Below, in pieces: positions 26,212 through 34,852 of a DNA stretch of 64,000 nt (position 1 is its first letter; every line of letters starts with the position of its first letter). The stretch spans positions 1,116,001-1,180,000 of the forward strand of contig OZ244825.1 in assembly GCA_965220385.1 (NCBI GenBank). Reading direction: 5' to 3'. Under the pieces are notes generated by a model, which was not told where the DNA came from, did not search any database, and saw only the letters and a list, made by a program, of their open reading frames with translations. The DNA is from PCPOR2b sp965220385 (GTDB taxonomy: Bacteria; Poribacteria; WGA-4E; PCPOR2b). The position numbers and the translations under genes were made by a program.

Positions 26212-26220
26212 TGCTATTAT
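26212..26220 (+). promoter_or_regulatory. Extended -10 promoter for rpsT
   Basis: TGCTATTAT is an extended -10 element (TGn plus TATTAT), 62 nt before the rpsT start codon. The upstream TTGGAC at 26190-26195 is a poor -35 at 19-nt spacing, which is usual when an extended -10 is present. Confidence 0.4.
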
Positions 26221-26282
26221 TATGGCAAATAACAGGTTGTTCCCCACGAGATGGGATTCAATAAGGAATGGAGGTGATTGAG

Positions 26283-26552
26283 TTGCCCACAAGAAGTTCT
26301 GGTATGAAGCATGTCCGCGCGGACAAAAAGAAGCGAGATCGAAACGCGCAGCGCAAGTCCGCGCTAAGAAGCATGCTCAAGCAAACCGAGGTTGCAATCG
26401 CAGATGGAGATATAGAACAAGCACAGGAGTTATATCGTCAAGCAGCAAGCCACTTGGATAGAGCTGCAGGGAAAGGGATTATCAAAAAGGGCATGGCGAA
26501 TCGGAAGAAATCCCGCCTGTCACATGACATCAATAAAATAGCGACCGCGTAA
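26283..26552 (+). CDS. rpsT: Small ribosomal subunit protein S20
   Basis: An 89-residue S20. I place the start at the TTG at 26283: GGAGGTGA lies 5 nt upstream, and the resulting N-terminus MPTRSSGMKHVRADKKKRDR aligns directly with the family opening. The upstream in-frame ATG at 26268 overlaps the ribosome site itself and is unlikely. The remaining protein is helical and very basic, with RNAQRKSALRSMLKQ and GIIKKGMANRKKSRL, which bind 16S rRNA. E. coli rpsT also uses a UUG start, linked to autoregulation, so the rare codon may have a regulatory role here. A clear terminator follows. Confidence 0.95.
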   Translation: MPTRSSGMKHVRADKKKRDRNAQRKSALRSMLKQTEVAIADGDIEQAQELYRQAASHLDRAAGKGIIKKGMANRKKSRLSHDINKIATA

Positions 26553-26576
26553 ATTCAAGAGTGCGCTGGTATACAT

Positions 26577-26636
26577 AAAGCGTAAAACGTAAAAGATCTA
26601 GGAGTGTTCTCCTCGCGTTTTACGCTTTTTGTTTTT
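26577..26636 (+). terminator. Rho-independent terminator after rpsT
   Basis: The arms AAAGCGTAAAACG (26577-26589) and CGTTTTACGCTTT (26616-26628) are perfect 13-bp complements, with a second small hairpin (AGGAG/CTCCT) in the loop. The T-rich run TTTTTGTTTTT begins within the second arm and follows it. It closes the rpsT unit. Confidence 0.85.
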
Positions 26637-26723
26637 CCCTTTATGTTAGGGGATCCGTGCTGTTATTCTCTTGGTTAGGTCAATAATCAACGGTGCTAAT
26701 TTGAAACCATAGACGGAAGAATC

Positions 26724-27623
26724 ATGAACTGGTCACCCCGTGTAAAGCCTGTCAAAATCCGGCGCCTCTACCGTGCCGCTCGGTTGGGTCTCCACGATGA
26801 CGATCTGTTACAGACGATCGGTTGGGAACTCTATGGTCGCTGTGCTAACATTGCAGCGGTCGCCGACGTATATCGCGATGGGTTGGTGCCCTGCCCTCAG
26901 TGCGGTACAAAGATAAAGCGCCGAATTGATCCCCTATTTCGCTCAAGCGATGGCGGTACGCACGAAAACTGGTTTCACTGTCCGCATTGTATCCAGCGAC
27001 TGATCTGGAGCGACTGTCGTGAATCCCTGCGTACGAGTCCGCGCTGCTTTGACTGTTATTCACCGTTGAGTGGAACAGAGGAGTTGCAGTGCAGTTGTGG
27101 TAAAAGGTGGGATCGAAAAGCCTACCGTCGGTCGGTGAGAAACCGCGTCCGATTGCCTTGCCCTCACTGTGGTTTGATAATCCGTAAACCATCTGAAGTA
27201 ACTGCCCAAGTCGTCAGACACCGACGGTCTCGCCCTGAAATAGAATGTCCTAAATGTCAAGGGGGCGCCCTACATATACGCGGCAATATCGAGTGCACCG
27301 CGTGTGGCTACAAACGGCGGTGGCGGGATTTTCGCAAAAGCCTAAAAAAGCGAGATGAGAGACTTGAGTGTGCCAGCTGTGGGCACGTCTTTTGGTGGCA
27401 GGCATGGCGCCGGAGTGCTCGGTCCTTGAGAACCGGGAATCCAACTCCAGCGCGTGAATTTGTTGAGCGGTGGCCCAAGTGCCGCACACCAAGGACCCGC
27501 ATGATTCAGATCGACCGCCTGCTCCAAGCCTTGCATGGCCGGGGTGCCTTAGCTCCGCTATTCATCGTTGGCGATGCACGCAACATCCGCCAGATGCTCG
27601 ATGAGTTCGCCTCACAGGTTTGA
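26724..27623 (+). CDS. Multi-zinc-ribbon protein of unknown function
   Basis: A 299-residue basic protein. The N-terminal ~60 residues (RRLYRAARLGLHDDDLLQTIGWELYGRCANI) look like a helical domain. Then come successive CxxC pairs: CPQC, CPHC, CFDC/CSC, CPHC, CPKC, CTAC and CASC, forming at least three zinc ribbons separated by repeated basic tryptophan units (WDRKAYRRSVRNRVR, WRDFRKSLKKR, WWQAWRRSARSLR). Each basic unit follows a ribbon, so the protein looks like a tandem ribbon-plus-basic-helix array suited to nucleic-acid binding. I do not recognise a named family with certainty. It stands alone between the rpsT terminator and a convergent mtaB. Confidence 0.7.
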   Translation: MNWSPRVKPVKIRRLYRAARLGLHDDDLLQTIGWELYGRCANIAAVADVYRDGLVPCPQCGTKIKRRIDPLFRSSDGGTHENWFHCPHCIQRLIWSDCRESLRTSPRCFDCYSPLSGTEELQCSCGKRWDRKAYRRSVRNRVRLPCPHCGLIIRKPSEVTAQVVRHRRSRPEIECPKCQGGALHIRGNIECTACGYKRRWRDFRKSLKKRDERLECASCGHVFWWQAWRRSARSLRTGNPTPAREFVERWPKCRTPRTRMIQIDRLLQALHGRGALAPLFIVGDARNIRQMLDEFASQV

Positions 27624-27677
27624 ATTAGACGACATAGCAGTGAGTGTGACGCTCAATTTCCCACACAGAATCGTAGG

Positions 27678-29027
27678 TTAGGCAACCTGCGCCACGCTTA
27701 GAGGTTCCGCCCGGATAAACTCACCTTCCACCCCCGTCAACTTCACCGGCAAAATCTGATTTACTGCTGAATCTGGGACATCTATCAGCACCCGCAGATA
27801 ATTCTCTGTAAAACCCGCCAGATGCCCATCTCTGCCTTCGTGACTATCCTCAATCAATACATTCATTGTCTTGCCTATCAGTCTTTGCCGGAATTTCTCG
27901 CCCAGCTGTTTTCCCAGCGCGATCATCACTTTGCTGCGTTCAGCCGAGACATGTGGGGGTACGTGATCCGCGTAGTCTGCGGCGGGAGTGCCGCGCCGAG
28001 GTGAATAGCGGAAAACGTGCAGCTGATTGAAGCCGATCTCCTCAACAAATTGAAACGAGTCCTCAAAATCGGTGTCCGTCTCGCCCGGAAAGCCGACCAT
28101 GACATCGGTGGTGATCCCAACATCTGAGAACGAGGCACGGAGCTTTTCGACGAGGTGCGAAAATTCTGCCCGTGTATAACGGCGGCGCATCTCGCGCAGA
28201 ATCTTATCACTGCCTGACTGAAGTGGCAAATGAAAATGAGGCATACATTTAGGCAGTACCGCCATTCGGTCAACCAGATCCGGCGGAAAATTCATCGCTT
28301 CAATAGAGCTGAAGCGGATGCGCTCGATACCATCCGTCGGGTGGATATGCTCCAGAATATCTGCAATGGTTGTCTGACGACCAATATCCAACCCATACGC
28401 CCCCAAATGCACGCCGGTTATAACAATTTCCTTGTACCCGTTTGCCGCAATCTGTTCCACCTCCTGCACAATGTCGGGTAGTGGACGGCTTGTCATCCTG
28501 CCTCGAACATGGGGGATAATACAGTAGGAACAGAAGGCACTGCACCCGTCCTGAACCTTAATCAATGCGCGCGTGTGTTTGCCCGCCTCACTCACTGACA
28601 TGCTGAAATTCGCATGTTCGCGAACTGCGTCGTGATGGATAGGTTCAATCTGTAGGAGCGGTGAACGATCCTTTTCTTTCCATGATTCGCGAACTACATC
28701 CAGATACTTCTGCAGATCAGCCTTTTCGCGATTTCCAAATACGAGCGAAACCCCCGGAATCGCCTCAATTGCTTCCCGATCACTTTCAGCATAACAACCC
28801 GTGACGAGGACTTCGGCCTCGGGATTTTTCCGAATCGCTCGCCGGATGACTTGACGGGCTTTTTGGTCTGCGGCATTCGTCACGGTACAGGTGTTGATGA
28901 TGCAAACGTCCGCGGGATCGTTTTCCCCCACGACAGTATATCCGTTACGAAGCATCACCTCCTGCATCGCTTGTGTGTCGTATTGGTTCACCTTGCATCC
29001 CAAGGTAATGAGTGCCGCCGTTGGCAT
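27678..29027 (-). CDS. mtaB: tRNA (t6A37) C2-methylthiotransferase MtaB
   Basis: A 449-residue radical-SAM methylthiotransferase that adds a methylthio group to t6A37 of ANN-reading tRNAs. The N-terminal UPF0004 domain supplies three cluster cysteines (LGCKVNQYD, NTCTVTNAA, TGCYAE). The radical-SAM CxxxCxxC motif is CSAFCSYC, and the C-terminal ~65 residues form a TRAM domain (NVLIEDSHEGRDGHLAGFTENY). The opening ALITLGCKVNQYD is characteristic of MtaB rather than MiaB or RimO. The length is normal. It is convergent with the zinc-ribbon gene, with 54 bp between them. Confidence 0.95.
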   Translation of the reverse strand: MPTAALITLGCKVNQYDTQAMQEVMLRNGYTVVGENDPADVCIINTCTVTNAADQKARQVIRRAIRKNPEAEVLVTGCYAESDREAIEAIPGVSLVFGNREKADLQKYLDVVRESWKEKDRSPLLQIEPIHHDAVREHANFSMSVSEAGKHTRALIKVQDGCSAFCSYCIIPHVRGRMTSRPLPDIVQEVEQIAANGYKEIVITGVHLGAYGLDIGRQTTIADILEHIHPTDGIERIRFSSIEAMNFPPDLVDRMAVLPKCMPHFHLPLQSGSDKILREMRRRYTRAEFSHLVEKLRASFSDVGITTDVMVGFPGETDTDFEDSFQFVEEIGFNQLHVFRYSPRRGTPAADYADHVPPHVSAERSKVMIALGKQLGEKFRQRLIGKTMNVLIEDSHEGRDGHLAGFTENYLRVLIDVPDSAVNQILPVKLTGVEGEFIRAEPLSVAQVA

Positions 29028-29058
29028 TTTCGTTTCCCTTTTCCTTCGATCGGTTCGG

Positions 29059-29853
29059 TCAACATTCGGAGGGCTTGAGTGCGTTCGTGCCGAAAATTAC
29101 CGGAAATGTATTGCCTGTTGCTACATGTTTCGTCGCTGCATCCATGTACGCAGCGCTGAATGCGCGTCGCTGTTTCCCCGTAGGATTCACCCCGGAACGG
29201 TGCAGCAGCAGATTATTCAGCAGGACAACTTCTCCCTCTTCCACTTCCAAATCAATGGCGTTCTCCTCTAATTGATACTTTTCCTCATCCGATTGGGTGG
29301 CAAAATGTCCCTCATTTATCACCCCATGTTTGTGAATACCGGGCACAATCTGCATACAACCATTTTCCACTGTTGCGTCGTCCAATGCCATCCAGACGGT
29401 AATAATCGGGTTGCTATCCAGTCCCCAACCCACCCCAACATCTTGATGCCATGGCAGCACGGTACCCTGATTCGCGGGCTTATTCATGAACATCGCTCGA
29501 TAAATTGAAACATCTTCGCCGATGTAACGCCGCGTGATTTCGCGCAGGAGCGGATGCTGCATGTAGGAAAGGAACATCGGATCTTGTTCAAGGTCCATTA
29601 TCTTCCGATACTGGAGTGTCGCGCCCTTGTGTCCTACGCTTTCCGGTGGTGCTTCACGGTAGACACCGGAGGTGCTATCGAGTTGGAATCGCATATTCTC
29701 ATACGGTATCTTGCCCAGCATAATGTCATCAATCCGCTGCTGCAGCGCAACTACCTCTTTATTTGATAGGAGGTGTCCGAGTCGGACGTAACCCTCCTCC
29801 ATAAATTGGGTCTGTTCTTGATCCCCAAATTTAAAAGAAGCCTTCGTTGACAT
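29059..29853 (-). CDS. Phytanoyl-CoA dioxygenase (PhyH) family protein
   Basis: A 264-residue PhyH-type oxygenase. The iron site is H136-x-D138 in LPWHQDVGVGWG with H218 in NLLLHRSGVNPTG, and R229/R230 follow as the co-substrate anchor. The block WMALDDATVENGCMQIVPGIH is the conserved core around the beta-strand roll. It ends only 31 bp before the start of mtaB on the same strand, but the functions have no obvious link. The substrate is unknown. Confidence 0.92.
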   Translation of the reverse strand: MSTKASFKFGDQEQTQFMEEGYVRLGHLLSNKEVVALQQRIDDIMLGKIPYENMRFQLDSTSGVYREAPPESVGHKGATLQYRKIMDLEQDPMFLSYMQHPLLREITRRYIGEDVSIYRAMFMNKPANQGTVLPWHQDVGVGWGLDSNPIITVWMALDDATVENGCMQIVPGIHKHGVINEGHFATQSDEEKYQLEENAIDLEVEEGEVVLLNNLLLHRSGVNPTGKQRRAFSAAYMDAATKHVATGNTFPVIFGTNALKPSEC

Positions 29854-29907
29854 GAGTACAATCTCCTTCTAACAGTGTGCTGTTTCTGAAACTGTGAAAT
29901 AACGGAA

Positions 29908-30717
29908 TCAAAACTCTTCTGTCTCCGCCTGCTTCGGCGGCATCACAATAATCTCTATCCGGCGATTTCTCGCTCGACCCTTGGGTGTCTTGTTCGTATC
30001 AATTGGACGGTAGTAGGCATAACCAACCGCTGCCAAACGGGCAGGATCGACACCAGCACGCGTTTGTAGATAACGAACCGCAGAAATCGCCCTTTCCGTG
30101 GATAGATCCCAGTTGTTCAATACCGAACCCCGGAACGGGACGTTGTCCGTATGTCCTTCAACCCGAATCTCTCTATCCGGATAACGATTCAAGAACGCCT
30201 GCGCGATCTTGTCCAAAACACGTTGCCCATCAGTCTTAATTTCAGCTCTTCCGGAGGCAAACAAAATTTTGTCCATCAAGTTGACCGTCAACTGGCCCTT
30301 GAGGGTTGTGATGGTGATCTCTTGTGCCTCAAGTTCTTTCTGGAGCTGCTCTCGGAGATCTCGAAATTCTGCTTCTTTCCGTTTTAATTCCTCCTGCTTG
30401 CGCTGTTTCTCTGAGAGCAGTTCTATTGCCGTCGCTTCTGCCTTTGCTTTGGCTTCACTCAAGTTGGTCGCACGGTCTTGAACCTCGTCGATTGTCTCCT
30501 CCAGAATCTGGATTTTGTTCTTCTTTGCGCCAAGTTCTGCTTGGGTTGTAGTCAATTCGTCCTGTAGTTGTTCAGACCTTTTTTCGTACGTAATCCGACT
30601 CGCCTGTTCTGATTCAAAGTTATTCTTAAATTTAAATATGTAGTAACTCATAATGGTAACGAGAAGGAGCAAGAGTGCCCCCGCGCCGCACCCAATGAGA
30701 TATAATTGCTTTTTCAT
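29908..30717 (-). CDS. OmpA/MotB-family protein with coiled coil
   Basis: A 269-residue inner-membrane-anchored peptidoglycan-binding protein. One TM helix (IGCGAGALLLLLVTIMSYYIF, about residues 6-26) is followed by a coiled coil of about 100 residues rich in Glu, Lys and Gln. The OmpA C-domain starts near residue 150 with DKILFASGRAEIKTDGQRVLDKI, then IRVEGHTDNVPF, LSTERAISAVRYL and GRARNRRIEIIV, all diagnostic. Start: the ATG at 30717 has GAGGGG 6 nt upstream, so residues from a further-upstream start are excluded. The layout resembles chimeric OmpA/flagellar-motor-like proteins, but no motA-like partner is present. It likely tethers the envelope to peptidoglycan. Confidence 0.88.
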   Translation of the reverse strand: MKKQLYLIGCGAGALLLLLVTIMSYYIFKFKNNFESEQASRITYEKRSEQLQDELTTTQAELGAKKNKIQILEETIDEVQDRATNLSEAKAKAEATAIELLSEKQRKQEELKRKEAEFRDLREQLQKELEAQEITITTLKGQLTVNLMDKILFASGRAEIKTDGQRVLDKIAQAFLNRYPDREIRVEGHTDNVPFRGSVLNNWDLSTERAISAVRYLQTRAGVDPARLAAVGYAYYRPIDTNKTPKGRARNRRIEIIVMPPKQAETEEF

Positions 30718-30914
30718 TCCCCTCTTTCTCCCCTGCGTATTCCTGTCGATCATCGTGTTATGTGAAGGAACGGTGTAATTAGCAATCTGGCTACAAATGC
30801 AATCGGAAGCGGCGGTCTGATTCCACCTGAACTTGTAACCACACCGTTAGCATACAATAAATAGTAGCATAATATAGGCGAAATCTCAAAGAAATTCCTC
30901 CCTACAGAAAGTCG

Positions 30915-30942
30915 TTGACACTGTGGGTGGCTCTGCTATAAT
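30915..30942 (+). promoter_or_regulatory. Consensus sigma-70 promoter for the TPR lipoprotein gene
   Basis: TTGACA (30915-30920) and TATAAT (30937-30942), both perfect hexamers at a 16-nt spacer, 47 nt before the ATG at 30990. Confidence 0.8.
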
Positions 30943-30989
30943 TAAGTTTATAAGGGATTTCTAATGTTCGTCGTATCCGAGGTCTATCG

Positions 30990-31793
30990 ATGAGAACACT
31001 TCCTGTTTTTTTGTTGATCTTGATCCTTTTTGTGAGCTGTCAACCTGCCGAGAAGAAACCCGAAAAAAAAGAGGAATTGAATCGGGAGGCGAACCGACTC
31101 AGGTTGGGAATGATGCTCACGCCCGAAGATCCGACCGGCTATCTGGAACTTGGCGAGGTGCACCACGAAATGGGGGAGTACGAGCAAGCCATTGAGCAGT
31201 TTCAGTCGGCACTGGCGATTGATGAGGAAAACGCGCAAGTGCATAACGCACTCGGCTTGGTCTACACAGACATGCAACTGACGGATCTGGCTATTGGCGC
31301 ATTTCAAAAAGCTGCTGAACTCGCCACCGATAATCCAGCCTTCTACAACAACCTGGCTTATGCGTATGACAGTGCAGATCAATTTGGCGAGGCGATCGAA
31401 ACCTATCGCAAGGCAATTGACGCAGATCCGACCTTCCAAGATGCGTATTTCAATCTGGCAGCGGCTTACCACGCACGCGACCAGTTTGAGGAGGCGATCC
31501 GCTACTATCAACAAGCCGTTGAGTTGGACAACAGTGATCAGGACGCACATTATAATCTCGCTCACGCCTATCAAGAGACGGAACAGTTTGATCTCGCGAT
31601 CGGTGCCTACGAAAAATCTCGATCGCTTAACCCGGATGATCCCGAGGTCTATTATCACCTCGCACGGATGTACGAAAAACAAGGCGATCGGCTCACAATG
31701 AAGCGTTATCTGGATATCTTCATAGAACGCGCAACAGATTTACCCCAGTTTCAAGATGAGGTTGTGGCTGCCAAACAGATGTTGAATCAATAG
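30990..31793 (+). CDS. TPR-repeat lipoprotein
   Basis: A 267-residue predicted lipoprotein. The signal peptide (LPVFLLILILFVSC) ends in a cysteine lipobox, followed by a charged linker (AEKKPEKKEEL) and six consecutive TPRs of 34 residues, each with the usual small/Tyr/Ala pattern and often ending in DP or DN before the next helix (for example YLELGEVHHEMGEYEQAIEQF). The repeats are near-perfect, so the protein is a solenoid scaffold. A perfect sigma-70 promoter lies just upstream. It is followed by murQ 54 bp downstream on the same strand, so a role in cell-wall turnover is possible, but the link is only positional. Confidence 0.85.
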   Translation: MRTLPVFLLILILFVSCQPAEKKPEKKEELNREANRLRLGMMLTPEDPTGYLELGEVHHEMGEYEQAIEQFQSALAIDEENAQVHNALGLVYTDMQLTDLAIGAFQKAAELATDNPAFYNNLAYAYDSADQFGEAIETYRKAIDADPTFQDAYFNLAAAYHARDQFEEAIRYYQQAVELDNSDQDAHYNLAHAYQETEQFDLAIGAYEKSRSLNPDDPEVYYHLARMYEKQGDRLTMKRYLDIFIERATDLPQFQDEVVAAKQMLNQ

Positions 31794-31847
31794 CAAATTG
31801 ATCAGCCCAACCCTCTTGGTTGTCACTGATATTTATAGGCAGATGGC

Positions 31848-32768
31848 ATGTCAGACAATCTTTCCAGACTCATCACTGAGCAACGAAATCCCAACTCAAT
31901 TGATATTGACCTCAAATCAACTGAAGATATATTGCGGATCTTCCACGAGGAAGATCGGAAAGCACTTGACGCGGTGGAAGCCGAATCCACGTCAATCGCA
32001 CAAGGGATAACGCTAATCACGGAGACATTTCGTCAAGGCGGGAAACTGTTCTATATCGGCGCGGGGACCAGCGGCAGACTTGGTGTCCTTGATGCTTCCG
32101 AATGTCCACCCACGTTCAGCACCCCGCCCAGTTTGGTACAGGGAATCATCGCCGGTGGTGACCGGGCGTTGCGTCGCTCTGCCGAGGCTGCGGAGGATAA
32201 ACCTGATGCCGGGGCACAAGCACTCCGCGATCACGACGTCACCGATCTTGATGTGGTCGTCGGCATTGCCAGCAGTGGTCGTACCCCCTATGTCCATGGT
32301 GCTATGGAAGAAGCACATCGAATCGGTGCCAAGACGATTTTCCTCTGCTGCACCCCGCCGGCTGATAAATTGAAAGCGGTTGTCGATCTCTTCATCGCAC
32401 CGGTTGTCGGTCCGGAGGTTATCACTGGCTCAACCCGGCTAAAAGCTGGTACAGCGACAAAGTTGGTGCTAAACATGCTTACCACCATCTCAATGATCCA
32501 GATCGGGAAGGTGTATAACAACCTAATGGTAGACATTCACGCATCCAACGCAAAATTGGTTGATCGGGGCGCGCGTATCATCATGGAAGTTACAGGCGTG
32601 GACTATACCACGGCGCAGAGCGCATTGGAACGTGCCGCTGGCAGCGCGAAAACCGCGACTGTCATGCTCCTAAAGGGACTCGGTCGAGAAGAAGCAGCGG
32701 CTTTATTGAACCAGAATGAAGGTTTTCTACGGAGGGTGTTGGAGGACACTTCGTGTAACGAGGTATAA
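31848..32768 (+). CDS. murQ: N-acetylmuramic acid 6-phosphate etherase MurQ
   Basis: A 306-residue SIS-domain enzyme that cleaves the lactyl ether of MurNAc-6-phosphate to give GlcNAc-6-phosphate and D-lactate, as part of peptidoglycan recycling. It shows the conserved opening TEQRNPNSIDIDLKSTEDIL, the sugar-phosphate site GAGTSGRLGVLDASECPPTF, which includes the catalytic-region glutamate, and AGGDRALRRSAEAAEDKP. The length matches the family. A sugar-phosphate-isomerase-like gene follows at 22 bp, consistent with an amino-sugar or sugar catabolic cluster. D-lactate released here could be used by a 2-hydroxyacid dehydrogenase. Confidence 0.95.
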   Translation: MSDNLSRLITEQRNPNSIDIDLKSTEDILRIFHEEDRKALDAVEAESTSIAQGITLITETFRQGGKLFYIGAGTSGRLGVLDASECPPTFSTPPSLVQGIIAGGDRALRRSAEAAEDKPDAGAQALRDHDVTDLDVVVGIASSGRTPYVHGAMEEAHRIGAKTIFLCCTPPADKLKAVVDLFIAPVVGPEVITGSTRLKAGTATKLVLNMLTTISMIQIGKVYNNLMVDIHASNAKLVDRGARIIMEVTGVDYTTAQSALERAAGSAKTATVMLLKGLGREEAAALLNQNEGFLRRVLEDTSCNEV

Positions 32769-32790
32769 CCTTATCTAAGGAGACACAAAG

Positions 32791-33555
32791 ATGAAAAATA
32801 TCATCGCATGTAACTTGAACAGCTATGGGAAATTCTCGAAGGGCGCATACCCACATCTGGCGAAAATTGGGTTAAGAAATGTAGAGATCGCCGCCCCTGC
32901 GCCGGAAGATGTTGATACCGTTATGGCAGAACTGCAATCTCACGGACTCACAGCAACCAGTATAGCCGCACCCTGCGATGTTCAGAATGAAAACGTGATC
33001 TCAGATTTTCAAGCCTGCTTGGAGGCCGCAGAGCGGATCGGCGTAAAGGTTATCTTTACCAGCGCCCACGCCGGAGATTACGATCGAAACGCTATTTATG
33101 AACGATTAAGGGGGATCGGCGAGAATGCAGCGCCACTCGGAATCAAAGTCTGTTTGGAAACGCACCTCGATCTGGCGCATAATGCCGACGTAGCGCTCGA
33201 AACGATGCGTGGCGTCAATCATCCGAACATCTGTATTAACTTCGACACCGGGAATGTCTATTTCTACAATCATAACGTCACCGCTGTCGGGGAGCTTAAG
33301 AAGATCATTAACCATGTAGCGGCAGTTCATCTCAAAGATACCAACGGCGGATATCGAACTTGGCACTTCCCGGCACTCGGCGAGGGCGTGGTCGATTTTG
33401 AAGCGGTTTTCCAAACCTTGAACGGTGCTGGCTTCTACGGACCTTGCGCGATGGAGTTGGAAGGAATTGAAGGTGAGGATATAGATGAGGCGGGAGTACA
33501 AGCACGGATGGAAAAATCTGTGGATTATCTCAAGAGCATTGGGATAATGGACTAA
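32791..33555 (+). CDS. Sugar phosphate isomerase/epimerase (xylose-isomerase-like TIM barrel)
   Basis: A 254-residue AP-endonuclease-2/xylose-isomerase-fold protein. Putative metal ligands are spaced as in the family: Glu in CLETHLDLAHN, Asp/His in INFDTGN and VHLKDTNGG, and the terminal Glu in MELEGIEG. Members act on sugars, inositols or hydroxypyruvate. It begins 22 bp after murQ with a GGAG site, so co-transcription is likely, but the substrate is unknown. Confidence 0.85.
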   Translation: MKNIIACNLNSYGKFSKGAYPHLAKIGLRNVEIAAPAPEDVDTVMAELQSHGLTATSIAAPCDVQNENVISDFQACLEAAERIGVKVIFTSAHAGDYDRNAIYERLRGIGENAAPLGIKVCLETHLDLAHNADVALETMRGVNHPNICINFDTGNVYFYNHNVTAVGELKKIINHVAAVHLKDTNGGYRTWHFPALGEGVVDFEAVFQTLNGAGFYGPCAMELEGIEGEDIDEAGVQARMEKSVDYLKSIGIMD

Positions 33556-33603
33556 CCGACTTTTCAAGATATTTCTCTTGCTTTCATTTGCTGAAAAAAG
33601 GCG

Positions 33604-33632
33604 TTGACACAACGCACCTGAATCCGTAAAAT
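33604..33632 (+). promoter_or_regulatory. Sigma-70-type promoter upstream of PhyH
   Basis: TTGACA (33604-33609) and TAAAAT (33627-33632) at a 17-nt spacer. The leader to the PhyH ATG would be about 265 nt and runs through a hairpin-bearing repeat, which is unusually long. Confidence 0.55.
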
Positions 33633-33662
33633 CAGCGACACTGTTTGATAGTGCTTCCAAAG

Positions 33663-33793
33663 TATAGTAGATCTTAGAATCAATGAGGCACTCCAAACCG
33701 AATCGCATTGTCCCCAGATCCGGTAGGTGCGGTTTCTAACCGCACCGCATCCCGACGAGCGAAAGCGTCTATCTGTTTTTGGGATTTACTATA
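33663..33793. repeat. MITE-like element copy 1 (131 bp)
   Basis: Imperfect terminal inverted repeats TATAGTAGAT (33663-33672) and ATTTACTATA (33784-33793) match at 9 of 10 positions after reverse complementing. The interior contains CGGTAGG followed by a perfect 9-bp hairpin (GGTGCGGTT at 33726-33734, loop TCT, AACCGCACC at 33738-33746). The same layout recurs at 35867-35992. Ends beginning TATAGT recall IS630/mariner-type elements, which target TA. No transposase is present. Confidence 0.55.
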
Positions 33794-33903
33794 GTAGGCA
33801 CACCCCGTTTGCCGTAACCCTTGTTTGTACGACGGTACGCTGGAGCGGGGCTACAGCTAACGACTTAGATTAGAAAAAGTATCAGCATAGGAGGAACGAA
33901 TAG

Positions 33904-34704
33904 ATGGCTGACGTGTTACCACTTGTTGCATATCCAGATCTGGAGAGTCGAGTCAACGCTATGGAGGAAGATGGCTTTGTCTACTTCCCTGGGGTTCTCA
34001 ATGCTAAGGAAGTTGCCGAACTGCGAGATGCCATGGACCGGTTGACGCAGATACCGGAGAGCTTCGATAAACACACTACCCCTGAAAATGGGGGCTTCTT
34101 AAATAAACATATCAACAATGCCTTCAATCGGGATCCCATTTTTCTGCAATATCTTGACAAGCCGGAGATTATTGAGCTAGGAGAAGCCATCCATGGCGAC
34201 GATTGCCACGTGATCGGCATGACTGCGTGGACAACAGGACCCGGACGGCCAGACCAGGGCTTGCATACCGATTGGCTGCCGATTAGTCTCCCCGCAGAGG
34301 TATTGGAAGATCCACGAGTAAAGGTTCCAATCTTTATCACTACCGCTCATTTCTATCTTGATGATCTGTATGAGGAATTAGGGCCAACCAAGTTCATTCC
34401 GGGGAGCCATCAGGCGGGACGAGGCCCAGACGGCGATGTCGAGTGGAAAGGGGTTGGAGATCACAGCATCCTGTGTAACGCCGGCGATGTCGTGGTTTTC
34501 CGAAGCGAGGTCTGGCACCGTGGTTCGGCGAATACCAGCGATCAGAATCGTTATCTGCTACAAGTGCATTACGCCAAGCGGATGATTACGCAGAAATTCC
34601 CACCGTATCTGAATAAGTTCCAATTCGACGATACCATTCTCTCAAAGGCGACACCACGCCAACGGCGGCTGCTCGGTGACCACCGCCCAAGTAACTACGA
34701 TTGA
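33904..34704 (+). CDS. Phytanoyl-CoA dioxygenase (PhyH) family protein
   Basis: A 266-residue PhyH-type oxygenase. The metal triad is H121-x-D123 in GLHTDWLP and H205 in EVWHRGSANTS, with R216 (NRYLLQ) as the probable 2-oxoglutarate anchor. The core segment YEELGPTKFIPGSHQAGRG matches the family strand-turn region. An AGGAGG site lies 8 nt upstream of the ATG. It is the fourth PhyH gene in the window and is not closely similar to the others. It lies upstream of an EamA transporter gene, with 148 bp between them. Confidence 0.92.
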   Translation: MADVLPLVAYPDLESRVNAMEEDGFVYFPGVLNAKEVAELRDAMDRLTQIPESFDKHTTPENGGFLNKHINNAFNRDPIFLQYLDKPEIIELGEAIHGDDCHVIGMTAWTTGPGRPDQGLHTDWLPISLPAEVLEDPRVKVPIFITTAHFYLDDLYEELGPTKFIPGSHQAGRGPDGDVEWKGVGDHSILCNAGDVVVFRSEVWHRGSANTSDQNRYLLQVHYAKRMITQKFPPYLNKFQFDDTILSKATPRQRRLLGDHRPSNYD

Positions 34705-34852
34705 GAACTGCTCAGATACTCGATGAATGGGGGTTGGAAGGAAAGGATGGGAGCGTTCCTGCGATTCCAATCTCCTTACGTTTTGCCGCAACACGTCCAA
34801 CCTGATGTATGATTCGGAACGTGAAACGTAGGAGAAAGAAGCGCGGGACAAC

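Larger units (their letters stand above)
33556..33903. other. Intergenic region, 348 bp, promoter plus MITE-like repeat
   Basis: It contains a sigma-70 promoter (33604-33632), a 131-bp MITE-like repeat (33663-33793) and a GC-rich stretch with complementary CCCCG/CGGGG ends (33803-33845). No gene is supported. The PhyH ribosome site AGGAGG is at the right end. Confidence 0.6.

Noticed and set aside
30984..31682. 232-codon minus-strand frame
   Set aside because: It is antisense to the TPR lipoprotein gene; the repeat periodicity keeps it open.
33106..33708. 200-codon minus-strand frame
   Set aside because: It mostly overlaps the sugar-isomerase gene and has no motif of its own.
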